From Limnobacter sp. SAORIC-580 (GTDB taxonomy: Bacteria > Pseudomonadota > Gammaproteobacteria > Burkholderiales > Burkholderiaceae_B): a stretch of 64,000 nt of DNA. The translations under genes were made by a program, and so were the position numbers. Below, one piece after another: positions 17,686 to 25,402 of the stretch (within the stretch, counting starts at the first letter, position 1; each line of letters opens with the position of its first letter). Location of the stretch: the NCBI RefSeq assembly GCF_013004065.1, contig NZ_CP053084.1:1302001-1366000 (forward strand), in the 5' to 3' direction. The notes under the pieces were generated by a model. That model made no database searches and had not been told where the DNA came from. It worked only from the letters and a program-made list of their open reading frames with translations.

Positions 17686-19455
17686 ATGACAGTTCAGGGC
17701 AAAACAGTATCTGCAATTGACATTGCCAAAGGCGCCTTGGGTTTTCTGCCAGACATGCCGCACATTCTCCCTTCGCTGGCCAGTTTGGCATTTCTCAGGC
17801 CGCATTCACGCCGTTCGCTCGGTTTGCTGTTTCAGGAAACAGCGCGCAAACATGCAAAATCGACATTCCTGAAAAGCGATCAACAGTGTTGGACCTACGG
17901 GCAAGCCAATTCCGTTTGCAATCAAATGGCACGCGGTTTGCTCTCCATGGGCGTTAAGGCCGGTGACACGGTAGGCTTGTTGTCAGCCAATCGGCCTGAA
18001 ACCTTGCTTGCGGTGATTGCCTGTGCCAAGTTGGGTGCTGTTGCTGCGCTGCTGAATATCAATCAGCAAGGTGCGGTGCAGGCGCATAGTTTGAAGTTGG
18101 TGAAACCACGAGTGATTCTGGCGTGTGACCGTGGTCTGGATATTCTCAAGCAGTTGGAATCAGAGAACAGCGTTTTACTCAAAGGCATTGAATTGTTGTC
18201 TTTGCAAACCGGCAGCACCCATTTAAGAGTGAGCGATTTTCGCAGTGCCTGGTGCACGCAGCCTGACCACAACCTGGCGCAAACAGCGCAGATTGTGGCC
18301 AGCTCGCCCTGTTTCTATATTTTTACCTCAGGCACAACCGGTTTGCCCAAGGCCTCTGTTATGAGCCATTACCGTTGGTTGCAAGCGGCCTCGGGCATGA
18401 GCACCGCAGTGCGTTTGACGGCTTCTGACGTGTTTTACTGCTGCTTGCCGCTGTATCACAACAACGCACTCACGGTGTCACTGGGGGTGGTGTTGGCTTG
18501 TGGCGCTTGTTTCGCACTGGATGAAAAATTCAGTGCCAGTCAATTCTGGAAGCGTATTTCACATTACAAGGCGACGGCGTTTTGCTATATCGGAGAATTG
18601 CTGCGATACCTGTTGAATCAAGCACCCCATATGGACGATCAGAACCATGAGATCCGCTTGATTCTAGGCAATGGCCTGCGCCCTGAAATATGGGATGACT
18701 TTGAAAACCGGTTTGGTATTCATCAAATTTTCGAGTTTTATGGGGCAAGCGAGTCTAACCTGGGATTCATGAATGCCTTTGGCCTGAAAGAGACTGTTGG
18801 CTTTTGCCCCATGCCCTTTGAGGTTATTGCCTGTGATGCCGATTCCGAACAGGTGGTGCGAAACTCACGTGGGTTTTGTGAAACCGTAAGCCGCGGTGAA
18901 GTGGGTTTGTTGATCAGCGAAGTGACCGAGTTACGGCCCTTCGATGGCTATACTGACCCGAGAGCCAATGAAGGCAAGTTGCTGCGCAATGTATTCAAGC
19001 GTGGTGACTGCTGGTTCAACTCGGGCGATTTGGTGCGCAGGCAGGGGTGGCAACACATTCAGTTTGTGGACCGTTTGGGCGACACATTTCGCTGGAAGGG
19101 CGAGAATGTTGCAACCTCGGAAGTGGAGGGCGTGTTGGCCAAACTGCCATTTCTTGAACATGCAGTGGTTTATGGCGTGAAGCTGGATGGGTTCGACGGC
19201 CGTGCCGGCATGGCCGCTGTTGCTGTAAAACCCGGTGCCAAGCTGGACTTGAAAGCGCTGGCTGCGCATGTAAGCAGCCAATTACCTGCTTACGCAGTGC
19301 CGCAGTATGTGCGTGTGCTTCAAACTGTAGAAACCACCGGCACGTTCAAATACCAAAAAGTACAGCTAAAGAAAGAGGGCATTGATCAAAACCTGGTGAA
19401 TGATCCTTTGTACAGTTTCAATGCAGCAACCCGGAGTTACACCGCTTTAGTTTGA
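17686..19455 (+). CDS. Long-chain acyl-CoA synthetase, FadD6/FATP type
   Basis: 589 residues from ATG at 17686, preceded by CGGAGG. An AMP-forming adenylating enzyme: P-loop FTSGTTGLPKAS, YHNNA, the motif EFYGASESNLGF, FNSGDLVRRQGW, and DRLGDTFRWKGENVAT, which is the FATP/very-long-chain signature rather than the DRxKD form seen in FadD. The final KYQKVQLKKEGID contains the catalytic Lys region. The N-terminus (ALGFLPDMPHILPSLA) fits a membrane-associated FATP-like protein. It likely activates imported or released long-chain fatty acids. The 3' end overlaps the opposing lipase gene by 9 nt. Confidence 0.88.
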   Translation: MTVQGKTVSAIDIAKGALGFLPDMPHILPSLASLAFLRPHSRRSLGLLFQETARKHAKSTFLKSDQQCWTYGQANSVCNQMARGLLSMGVKAGDTVGLLSANRPETLLAVIACAKLGAVAALLNINQQGAVQAHSLKLVKPRVILACDRGLDILKQLESENSVLLKGIELLSLQTGSTHLRVSDFRSAWCTQPDHNLAQTAQIVASSPCFYIFTSGTTGLPKASVMSHYRWLQAASGMSTAVRLTASDVFYCCLPLYHNNALTVSLGVVLACGACFALDEKFSASQFWKRISHYKATAFCYIGELLRYLLNQAPHMDDQNHEIRLILGNGLRPEIWDDFENRFGIHQIFEFYGASESNLGFMNAFGLKETVGFCPMPFEVIACDADSEQVVRNSRGFCETVSRGEVGLLISEVTELRPFDGYTDPRANEGKLLRNVFKRGDCWFNSGDLVRRQGWQHIQFVDRLGDTFRWKGENVATSEVEGVLAKLPFLEHAVVYGVKLDGFDGRAGMAAVAVKPGAKLDLKALAAHVSSQLPAYAVPQYVRVLQTVETTGTFKYQKVQLKKEGIDQNLVNDPLYSFNAATRSYTALV

Positions 19456-20319
19456 GGCAGTTTGTAGCGATTGGCCTTGAACCAGCTTGACGATCAAATC
19501 GAGTGTTTCGGTGTCATAGAGCATGCCGCTGTGCGACACCCGTTTGCCTGGAAGCAGATCTTGAATGTAGATGTTTTGCACGCCAGGTTCTTTCACAAAC
19601 TGGTTTTCAACTGGCACCACCACCTTGTCGTTTTTTGTGACCAAAACACTGTATTGCACATTGGGCATGGCGATTGGGCCTGTTTTTAGCTCGCGCAACA
19701 AGGCGGAGCGCGGGTGCTGGTCTGCACAAGCCAGGCAATATTCGACGTTGTCGCGGTTGGGGGTTTTTGCAATGGAGGTTCCGTTGACACTGGGGGCCAA
19801 AGCCACAAAGCGGTCGACGTGGGCAGCGCCTTGCAACATTTTCAGGTAGTAAAAGCCTATGAGACCGCCCTGAGAGTGGCCCACCAGGGTCACCTTGTCT
19901 CCACCTGTGGTTGTTTTCACAAACTTTACAAAATCGGCAATTCGTTGTGCCGATTCATCCACCGGGCCTACCCCTTTGAACCAGTCGCTGGGCTCGGCTG
20001 CGCCATAATCGATTGAGTATACGCACAGGTTTTGATTGGCCAGTGCCGGGCCCAAGGCACCAAATGAATACATACTGGAAGAAAAGGTGCCGTGAATCAA
20101 CACAACCGGGTTTTGATTGTTGGCGGGGCGGCATGCCCAGTTGTTCACCCCGTCTGGCATGGTTTGGCCACCAAGCACTTGGCTTAAAAATGAGCTGGTC
20201 CAGTTTGATTTCGCCTGGAACTGGCCTGTTGAACCCGCTGTATTCGTGGTGCTGCAAGCAGCAAGAGAAATTATGGCGAATGCGGCAAGCAGCAGGCGAC
20301 TTGTGAACAGTGTGGTCAT
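19447..20319 (-). CDS. Lipoprotein triacylglycerol lipase-like alpha/beta hydrolase
   Basis: 290 residues from ATG at 20319, preceded by CAGGA. A lipobox LAAC after a hydrophobic signal (LLLAAFAIIS) predicts a lipid-anchored envelope protein. The alpha/beta hydrolase core has the oxyanion segment PVVLIHGTFSSS, the nucleophile elbow VGHSQGG and a late His in KRVSHSGM. Paired Cys residues (WACRP, EYCLACADQ) may form a disulfide, as in family I lipases. It probably releases fatty acids that the neighbouring synthetase could activate. The stops of the two genes overlap by 9 nt. Confidence 0.82.
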   Translation of the reverse strand: MTTLFTSRLLLAAFAIISLAACSTTNTAGSTGQFQAKSNWTSSFLSQVLGGQTMPDGVNNWACRPANNQNPVVLIHGTFSSSMYSFGALGPALANQNLCVYSIDYGAAEPSDWFKGVGPVDESAQRIADFVKFVKTTTGGDKVTLVGHSQGGLIGFYYLKMLQGAAHVDRFVALAPSVNGTSIAKTPNRDNVEYCLACADQHPRSALLRELKTGPIAMPNVQYSVLVTKNDKVVVPVENQFVKEPGVQNIYIQDLLPGKRVSHSGMLYDTETLDLIVKLVQGQSLQTASN

Positions 20320-20353
20320 GGTGCGGTGTCCTGGGGTTAGCTCGACTTGGTAT

Positions 20354-20818
20354 TTATGACCAGAATCGCAGCAAAGGGTTCTGTAGGGCACCAACAAACA
20401 AATAGAGCGTGCCTCCAATTTCTGCAAACACCAGCGCCACCATGAATACGGCCAAACCTGCGCGGGGCATGGCGTGTTTTCCCAGTCTGTGAGGTTGCCG
20501 CAACTGATTGTCGGGTCCGTTCAGCGCTGCCTGTATCAAATAACCCGCTACAGCCAAGGCAAAAAATAGAATCACGATTGCCGCCGCAAACAAGTTGTAG
20601 TTTGGGTTGAACATGCTGAAATGTGCCAACACGGCCAGGGTGATACAGGCAAAACCGTAGAGCAGGCTGGCTCTGTGGGCGATGTCTACATATGGATGCG
20701 CTAAACCTTGTTCACTGCGCCACATCTGCAAAAACTTCCACAATCCGCTGAAAAGACCAACGAGCAAAAATACTCCTGCGGAAACAATTGCAAAGGCGCT
20801 GGCAGAACTGACGGTCAT
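20354..20818 (-). CDS. Conserved-looking membrane protein, four helices, unknown function
   Basis: 154 residues; AGAGGT lies about 8 nt before the ATG. Four hydrophobic segments are visible: FAIVSAGVFLLVGLFSGLW, LLYGFACITLAVLAHF, LFAAAIVILFFALAVAGYLI and LAVFMVALVFAEIGGTLYLF. I do not recognise the family. It lies 34 nt upstream of the lipase gene in the same direction, so the two may be co-transcribed and the protein may act at the inner membrane in the same process. That link is inference only. Confidence 0.7.
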   Translation of the reverse strand: MTVSSASAFAIVSAGVFLLVGLFSGLWKFLQMWRSEQGLAHPYVDIAHRASLLYGFACITLAVLAHFSMFNPNYNLFAAAIVILFFALAVAGYLIQAALNGPDNQLRQPHRLGKHAMPRAGLAVFMVALVFAEIGGTLYLFVGALQNPLLRFWS

Positions 20819-20914
20819 TGTGGTTACCTCTTGGGGGTAGTCGAATAAGGTGGCCCCCTTTGTGGGAAAGACTCACCTGTGTTTTTGCACTTAAATAGAG
20901 GCATCAACACACAT

Positions 20915-20927
20915 GTGCATTATGCAC
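20915..20927. promoter_or_regulatory. 13 bp palindrome GTGCATTATGCAC before the small gene
   Basis: Perfect inverted repeat GTGCAT-T-ATGCAC, ending just before the GGGAG ribosome binding site of the 41-residue gene at 20941. The symmetry and position suggest an operator or a small mRNA hairpin. The rest of the 122 bp gap back to the divergent membrane-protein gene shows no clear promoter boxes. Confidence 0.4.
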
Positions 20928-20940
20928 CGGGAGTATTGCC

Positions 20941-21066
20941 ATGGACGATTTCGCAAACAAGAGCTTTGACGTGACCATGCTGGGCGAGTTGGAGGCCAAA
21001 AGAGAGTGGTTTGTTGGCGTTCTGGGCGCCAGTGTGTGCTACGGCCTGATTTTGTGGTTGCTGTAA
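20941..21066 (+). CDS. 41-residue single-helix membrane microprotein
   Basis: A small gene of 41 codons plus TAA. GGGAG lies 7 nt before the ATG and a strong intrinsic terminator starts 29 nt after the stop, so it looks like a complete monocistronic unit. The first half is charged (MDDFANKSFDVT, then GELEAKREW), and the second half is a hydrophobic helix (FVGVLGASVCYGLILWLL) reaching the C-terminus, with one Cys. This is the layout of a tail-anchored regulatory microprotein. I do not recognise a family. It lies between the lipase-group membrane protein and a phasin gene. Confidence 0.6.
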   Translation: MDDFANKSFDVTMLGELEAKREWFVGVLGASVCYGLILWLL

Positions 21067-21094
21067 AGTTTTATTGATATTTCATCGCGCCCAT

Positions 21095-21125
21095 AAAAAA
21101 ACCCTCGAATTCTCGAGGGTTTTTT
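21095..21125. terminator. Bidirectional intrinsic terminator
   Basis: Perfect stem AAAAAAACCCTCGA/TCGAGGGTTTTTT with an ATTC loop. It serves the 41-codon gene on the plus strand. On the minus strand it lies about 40 nt past the phasin stop and also ends in a T-run, so it can end both convergent transcripts. Confidence 0.92.
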
Positions 21126-21163
21126 ATTTACTCAAAGCTCAGCTCAAGCTGGGCCATGTCCTT

Positions 21164-21739
21164 TCAGACTGAAGCCTTCGGGGCCGCTGCAGCACGCTTG
21201 GCGCGTGGGGCAGCAGCTTTCTTGGCGGCAGGCTTCTTGGCAGCTTTTTTCGCGCCAGCTTCACCTTTTACGCCAATTTTTTCGAACAACTGGGCAGCAA
21301 TTTGCTCAGCTTGTTCAATGGCGGGCTTCAGTGTTTCGTTTTTTTTGGCTTGTTCCAAAGCGCTTACACCCATGGTGATCGCGTTTTCGGTCAAAGACTC
21401 GGCTTGTGACAAAGCCAAGGCTGCATAAGAGAAGCCTTTGTCGATCACAACTGGCAGTTGCTGTTCGAACAGCTCAACACCCTTCTGTGTGTAAACCTGG
21501 CTCACGCCAACTACTTTTTCCAAGCCTTGCTTGATCTCTGTACGTGCGTTAACAACCACAGGCTTGTCGGCCAAAGGCAGCTTTTCAGCAGCGGTGAATG
21601 CGTTGCCCAAACCTTGTGACAGCAGGCCGAATTGTGCTTGTACCAGGCTGTTCAGGGCCTTGGCAGCGGCTTGGTGCTGGTTCTTCAGTTCGGTGTTGGT
21701 TTTGGTCAGCAATTCAGCTGTTTTTTCGAAAGCGTACAT
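21164..21739 (-). CDS. Phasin family protein (PHA granule coat)
   Basis: 191 residues from ATG at 21739, preceded by a near-consensus AAGGAGAT. The body is amphipathic helix with the phasin_2 pattern (TELKNQHQAAAKALNSLVQ, KLPLADKPVVVNARTEIKQ). The last 35 residues are an Ala/Lys/Pro tail (KKAAKKPAAKKAAAPRAKR), as in phasins that also touch DNA. Phasins cover polyhydroxyalkanoate granules and control their size. The strong ribosome binding site suggests high expression. A second phasin-like gene lies at 29885-30331. Confidence 0.85.
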   Translation of the reverse strand: MYAFEKTAELLTKTNTELKNQHQAAAKALNSLVQAQFGLLSQGLGNAFTAAEKLPLADKPVVVNARTEIKQGLEKVVGVSQVYTQKGVELFEQQLPVVIDKGFSYAALALSQAESLTENAITMGVSALEQAKKNETLKPAIEQAEQIAAQLFEKIGVKGEAGAKKAAKKPAAKKAAAPRAKRAAAAPKASV

Positions 21740-21829
21740 CGTGAGATCTCCTTGGGGTAGCGGGTAGTCAAATTTCGTGACACTTCGCACTATAGGGAAA
21801 TCGATTACGCAATGAAAGGGTTTGAACCT

Positions 21830-21863
21830 GAGGCTCTACACTAAAAAAGGGTGTAGAAGCCTC
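21830..21863. repeat. Imperfect inverted repeat after the TRAP permease gene
   Basis: Stem GAGGCTCTACAC with GTGTAGAAGCCTC: 12 bp with one bulged base and a TAAAAAAGG loop. It lies 15 nt past the permease stop on the minus strand. There is no T-run after the stem, so it is more likely a 3'-end stabilising hairpin or Rho-assisted end than a standard terminator. Confidence 0.5.
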
Positions 21864-21877
21864 AAGGCACTGCGTTT

Positions 21878-24067
21878 TTAATCCATTCCCTTGGCCTGAA
21901 CCATGGGTTCCGGTGCCGGTTTTCCTTTAAAGAACTTATTAAGAACAATTGCTACAACAGCCAGTACTGCGCCACCAATGTCGGTGTACAAACCGCCCTC
22001 AATCATGCAGAGCGCGGCGATCAGCAAAATACCGCGTACTACCCAATTTGAATGTGCTCCCCAGAACCAGCCCTGAATTGCGGCGGCCAGGAAAAACACA
22101 CCAATACAGGCTGTAACAAAGGCACGCAAAATGACGAACCATTCGCCTTCCATCAGCAAGGCTGCGTTGTAAAAAAACATAAACGGCACAATAAATGCAG
22201 TCAGACCAATTTTGAAGGAAGTAAACGAAGTCGCCATTGGGTTCGCGCCGGAAATACCTGCAGCAGCATACGAGGCCAGGGCGACTGGCGGTGTAATGGC
22301 CGAGATGACAGCAAAGTAGAACACAAAGAAGTGAGCCACCAAGGGCTGAATACCCAGCTCGATCAGGCCGGGTGCAACAACGGATGCAGCCACTGCATAG
22401 GCGGCTGTGGTTGGCATGCCCATACCCAGCAGAATTGCAATGCACATTGCAAAGAACAAGGCGATCAATTGCGAATTTTCGGCAATGTCCAATAGGATGG
22501 AGGAGAATCGCGCGCCAACGCCAGTCAAAGCAATCACCCCCACGATGATGCCAGCACAGGCACACACCGTGATGATTTGAATGGACATAACCCCTGCCAA
22601 GTCGAAGGCCTTGAATATGCTTTTAGGCCCCATTTTGAATGGCGACAGCCAGCTAACCACAGCCGCCGCTGCGGTGGCCAAGGTGCCTGCACGAATCACC
22701 GAGTAACCCATGAACAGAGCGACAATCAGAATAATGATAGGAATGAACAGGTAGACCTGCTTGACCATTTTCGAGAACTGCGGCAGTTCATCGGAGCGCA
22801 TACCACGCATGCCGAGTTTTGCTGCCTCGAAGTCGACCATCAAGTAGGTAGACAGGAAATACAGCACGGCAGGAATGACTGCAGCGATTGCAATTTCCGA
22901 GTAAGGGATTCCTGTAATTTCCGCCATGATGAACGCGCCTGCTCCCATGATGGGAGGCATGATTTGCCCGCCCGTGGATGCAGCGGCTTCAATGGCGCCG
23001 GCTGTTTTTCCGTTGTAACCCACTTTTTTCATCAAGGGTATGGTCAAGGATCCTGTGGCAACCACATTGCCTGCGCTGGTGCCATTGATCATGCCCATCA
23101 AGCCTGAAGCGAAAACAGCCACTTTCGCAGGGCCGCCGCGCGCACGGCCTGCGGCCGCGAATGCGAAGTTCACAAAGTAATCGCCTACTTTGGAGGCCTG
23201 AAGAAAAGCGGCGAAAACGATGAACAAAATAATGTAGGTAGAGGACACCGCAGTGGTGGCACCCAGAACGCCCGCATCGGTGTAGATGTACGAGAAAAAG
23301 CGGCTGAAATCGAAGCCGTCGTGCGTCAAAAAGCCGGGCAGGTAAGGGCCAACAAATGAATACACCACGAATATTACCGAGATGATGACCAAGGCGCTGC
23401 CGGCCACGCGGCGTGTAAGCTCGAGAATAAGTGCCAAACCTACCATGGCTGCCCACGCGTTGCCGGGTGAGGCGAAAGGTGTTCCGGCTCGCATGCGCAA
23501 TGCCGTTCCATCGAGGTGAACCATGAGGTAGGCGGTGCTGGCGATCACGGTCAGTACCAGAGTGCCATCAAGCCAATTGAACTTTGAGCCTTCCGGGCGC
23601 AAAAACCAGCTGGCAACAATCGCGCTCAAGGTAGCCACGGCCAATGGAATACCAAACTGGTTGACTTCCATTTCCGGGGTAATCATCTCACCTGCGGCGA
23701 TGATCTGCTGCATGTCGTATACCGTGTAAAGGGCATAGATCGCTGGCAAGGCCAGTATTGCTGCAAGTGCCTTGATCAGGCTTTGATTACCGCGCTGGGG
23801 TTGGTCAACATTGGCAGATGAGTAGGCGATGAAGCCGATGATCAGTGCGCCAGCCACGTGAAGAATGCGAAAGGCCCAGGTTTCCACCGGGGCTACATTC
23901 AACGAGAAAACATGCCAAAAGGCGTAGCCTGCGGACAGGATTGAAACGAGCAAAGCCGCTCGCTGGGTGAATGTTCGCTGGTTGTTCGCGGGGGGTTCGT
24001 CGTCGACGCCTTGGGCGATGAGACGATCTTCTGCGTCAGTGCTGGATGCGCTAGAGGGAGTGGACAT
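21878..24067 (-). CDS. TRAP transporter permease, 4TM/12TM fusion (TAXI type)
   Basis: 729 residues. This is the fused small (DctQ-like) and large (DctM) membrane subunits of a TAXI-TRAP importer, a secondary transporter driven by an ion gradient. The N-terminal half carries about five hydrophobic segments; the DctM part begins near residue 200 and includes FASGLMGMINGTSAGNVVAT, GGQIMPPIMGAGAFIMAEIT and GMPTTAAYAV, all typical. The partner binding protein gene lies 99 nt upstream in the same direction. The substrate is unknown; TAXI systems often carry C4-C5 dicarboxylates or amino acids. Confidence 0.93.
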   Translation of the reverse strand: MSTPSSASSTDAEDRLIAQGVDDEPPANNQRTFTQRAALLVSILSAGYAFWHVFSLNVAPVETWAFRILHVAGALIIGFIAYSSANVDQPQRGNQSLIKALAAILALPAIYALYTVYDMQQIIAAGEMITPEMEVNQFGIPLAVATLSAIVASWFLRPEGSKFNWLDGTLVLTVIASTAYLMVHLDGTALRMRAGTPFASPGNAWAAMVGLALILELTRRVAGSALVIISVIFVVYSFVGPYLPGFLTHDGFDFSRFFSYIYTDAGVLGATTAVSSTYIILFIVFAAFLQASKVGDYFVNFAFAAAGRARGGPAKVAVFASGLMGMINGTSAGNVVATGSLTIPLMKKVGYNGKTAGAIEAAASTGGQIMPPIMGAGAFIMAEITGIPYSEIAIAAVIPAVLYFLSTYLMVDFEAAKLGMRGMRSDELPQFSKMVKQVYLFIPIIILIVALFMGYSVIRAGTLATAAAAVVSWLSPFKMGPKSIFKAFDLAGVMSIQIITVCACAGIIVGVIALTGVGARFSSILLDIAENSQLIALFFAMCIAILLGMGMPTTAAYAVAASVVAPGLIELGIQPLVAHFFVFYFAVISAITPPVALASYAAAGISGANPMATSFTSFKIGLTAFIVPFMFFYNAALLMEGEWFVILRAFVTACIGVFFLAAAIQGWFWGAHSNWVVRGILLIAALCMIEGGLYTDIGGAVLAVVAIVLNKFFKGKPAPEPMVQAKGMD

Positions 24068-24110
24068 GATGGGACCGATTCAAGAATAGTAAGACTGGTT
24101 GCGCGAGCGC

Positions 24111-24136
24111 GCCGGGTGTTCAATGCAATACCCGGC
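24111..24136. repeat. Intercistronic hairpin between TAXI protein and permease genes
   Basis: Stem GCCGGGTGTT/AATACCCGGC (10 bp with one wobble pair) and a six-base loop, about 30 nt after the binding-protein stop on the minus strand, without a T-run. Such hairpins in binding-protein-first operons stabilise the upstream mRNA and let the binding protein be made in excess. Nothing else is visible in this 99 bp gap. Confidence 0.55.
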
Positions 24137-24166
24137 GCTCACTGGATCAAATGGATTGATCGATGT

Positions 24167-25147
24167 TTACTTCAGTTTCAGGTTCGCTGGAATTGTGAAA
24201 CCTTTTTCCTCGTAGTACTTGGCGGCACCGGGGTGGAAAGGGATGAAGGTATTTTTATCCCAGTTTTCCGCCAGGGTTGTGCGTGCGCCTTTGTGAATGG
24301 TCAACATTTTTTCATTGTTGTCCAGCACGGCCTTGGTGGCCTCGTACACAAAGCTTTCAGGCAAGTCACAGTTGGCAATCGCGTAGTTCCACATGGACAC
24401 AGCACGTGCGTCCTGGGTCAACGTCTTGTAGGTGTTGGCCTTGATGGGGAACGCAGACACTGGGTAGGTGTCCATGATCTTCTTTTGCTCAGCTTCCGTA
24501 AATTCAAGAATGTTGATTTTGGTTTGTACTTCAAGCTGGGTTACTGCTGGAATGGGCACACCAGCGGCGAAGGCGACTACGTCGATCAAGCCATCCTGCA
24601 GCTGACCGCCCAAATCGCTCCAGCCACCATTTCGGCGTTCAAATTTAACGCCCAGTGTTTCAAGCATTTTGGGAAAGTAGGTGTCGGAAGTGGAGCCTGC
24701 CGGGCCGAAACCGATTTTTGAGCCAGGCGGAATGTCTTTGATCGATTTGATGCCACTGGAGGACAGCACTGTGACTGAGAATGGAGTTTGATACATAGGG
24801 AACATGGCGCACACCTTGTTCATTTTCAGGCCGGGAGCCAAGGGGCTTTTTCCGTCCAAAGCCTCGCGAGCGGGGCCCATGGTGGTCATGCCAAATGCCA
24901 GCTTGCCGGTGTGAACCAAAGCAAGGTTCTGCGTAGGACCGCCCGTCACTTCAGCCCCACCTGTGATGCCCACGGTGTCTGCGACCAGATTTGCCCAGCC
25001 GGCGCCGTAAGCATAATAAGTTCCGCCTTGTGAGGCCGTGCCTACTGTAAAGCTTTTGGGCCACTTGGATTTGTCGGCGTGAGCTGCACCCATGGCCATT
25101 GCGGCCAGGCTGATTGCAACGGCGGATTTTGCCAGAATTGCTTTCAT
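24167..25147 (-). CDS. TAXI family TRAP transporter substrate-binding protein
   Basis: 326 residues with a clear signal peptide (AVAISLAAMAMGAAHA) and AGGGGAT before the ATG. The TAXI family pattern is visible: FTVGTASQGGTYYAYGAGWA at the start of the mature protein, GGPTQNLALVHTGKLAFGM, and the late PFHPGAAKYYEEKG. It is the periplasmic binding component for the fused permease encoded downstream. Divergent from prfC across a 237-255 bp AT-rich region that holds a 20 bp palindrome. Confidence 0.93.
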   Translation of the reverse strand: MKAILAKSAVAISLAAMAMGAAHADKSKWPKSFTVGTASQGGTYYAYGAGWANLVADTVGITGGAEVTGGPTQNLALVHTGKLAFGMTTMGPAREALDGKSPLAPGLKMNKVCAMFPMYQTPFSVTVLSSSGIKSIKDIPPGSKIGFGPAGSTSDTYFPKMLETLGVKFERRNGGWSDLGGQLQDGLIDVVAFAAGVPIPAVTQLEVQTKINILEFTEAEQKKIMDTYPVSAFPIKANTYKTLTQDARAVSMWNYAIANCDLPESFVYEATKAVLDNNEKMLTIHKGARTTLAENWDKNTFIPFHPGAAKYYEEKGFTIPANLKLK

Positions 25148-25312
25148 TGGTATCCCCTATGATTTGATGTAACTGTGCCCATTGGGTTTGGGCTTTGTGG
25201 TTGTTATCGTTCCTTATTTGAACGAGTCGAGTGTGCAAAAACACCGTTGTAATGTCTTATTTATAATGAAAATGAGCAATACGGGATGTCCGCAACAGGG
25301 TTTGTATTCAAT

Positions 25313-25332
25313 TATTAATTTATAAATTAATA
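25313..25332. promoter_or_regulatory. 20 bp perfect AT palindrome between TAXI gene and prfC
   Basis: TATTAATTTATAAATTAATA is its own reverse complement over all 20 bases. It sits in the AT-rich divergent region between the TRAP operon and prfC, about 70 bp from the prfC start. A dimeric repressor site or a nucleoid-protein site are both possible. A TAAAAT about 40 nt further on may be a prfC -10 box, but no -35 is clear. Confidence 0.45.
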
Positions 25333-25402
25333 TGAAAATGAAAGAAGATGAATTTAACCCCTTGGGCGTGTAAAATCACGGCTTTTGCGCCAAAGGGCTG
25401 CT

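Noticed and set aside
22577..23107. 176-codon open frame opposite the TRAP permease gene
   Set aside because: Antisense shadow; His/Asn/Gly-rich composition without any domain pattern.
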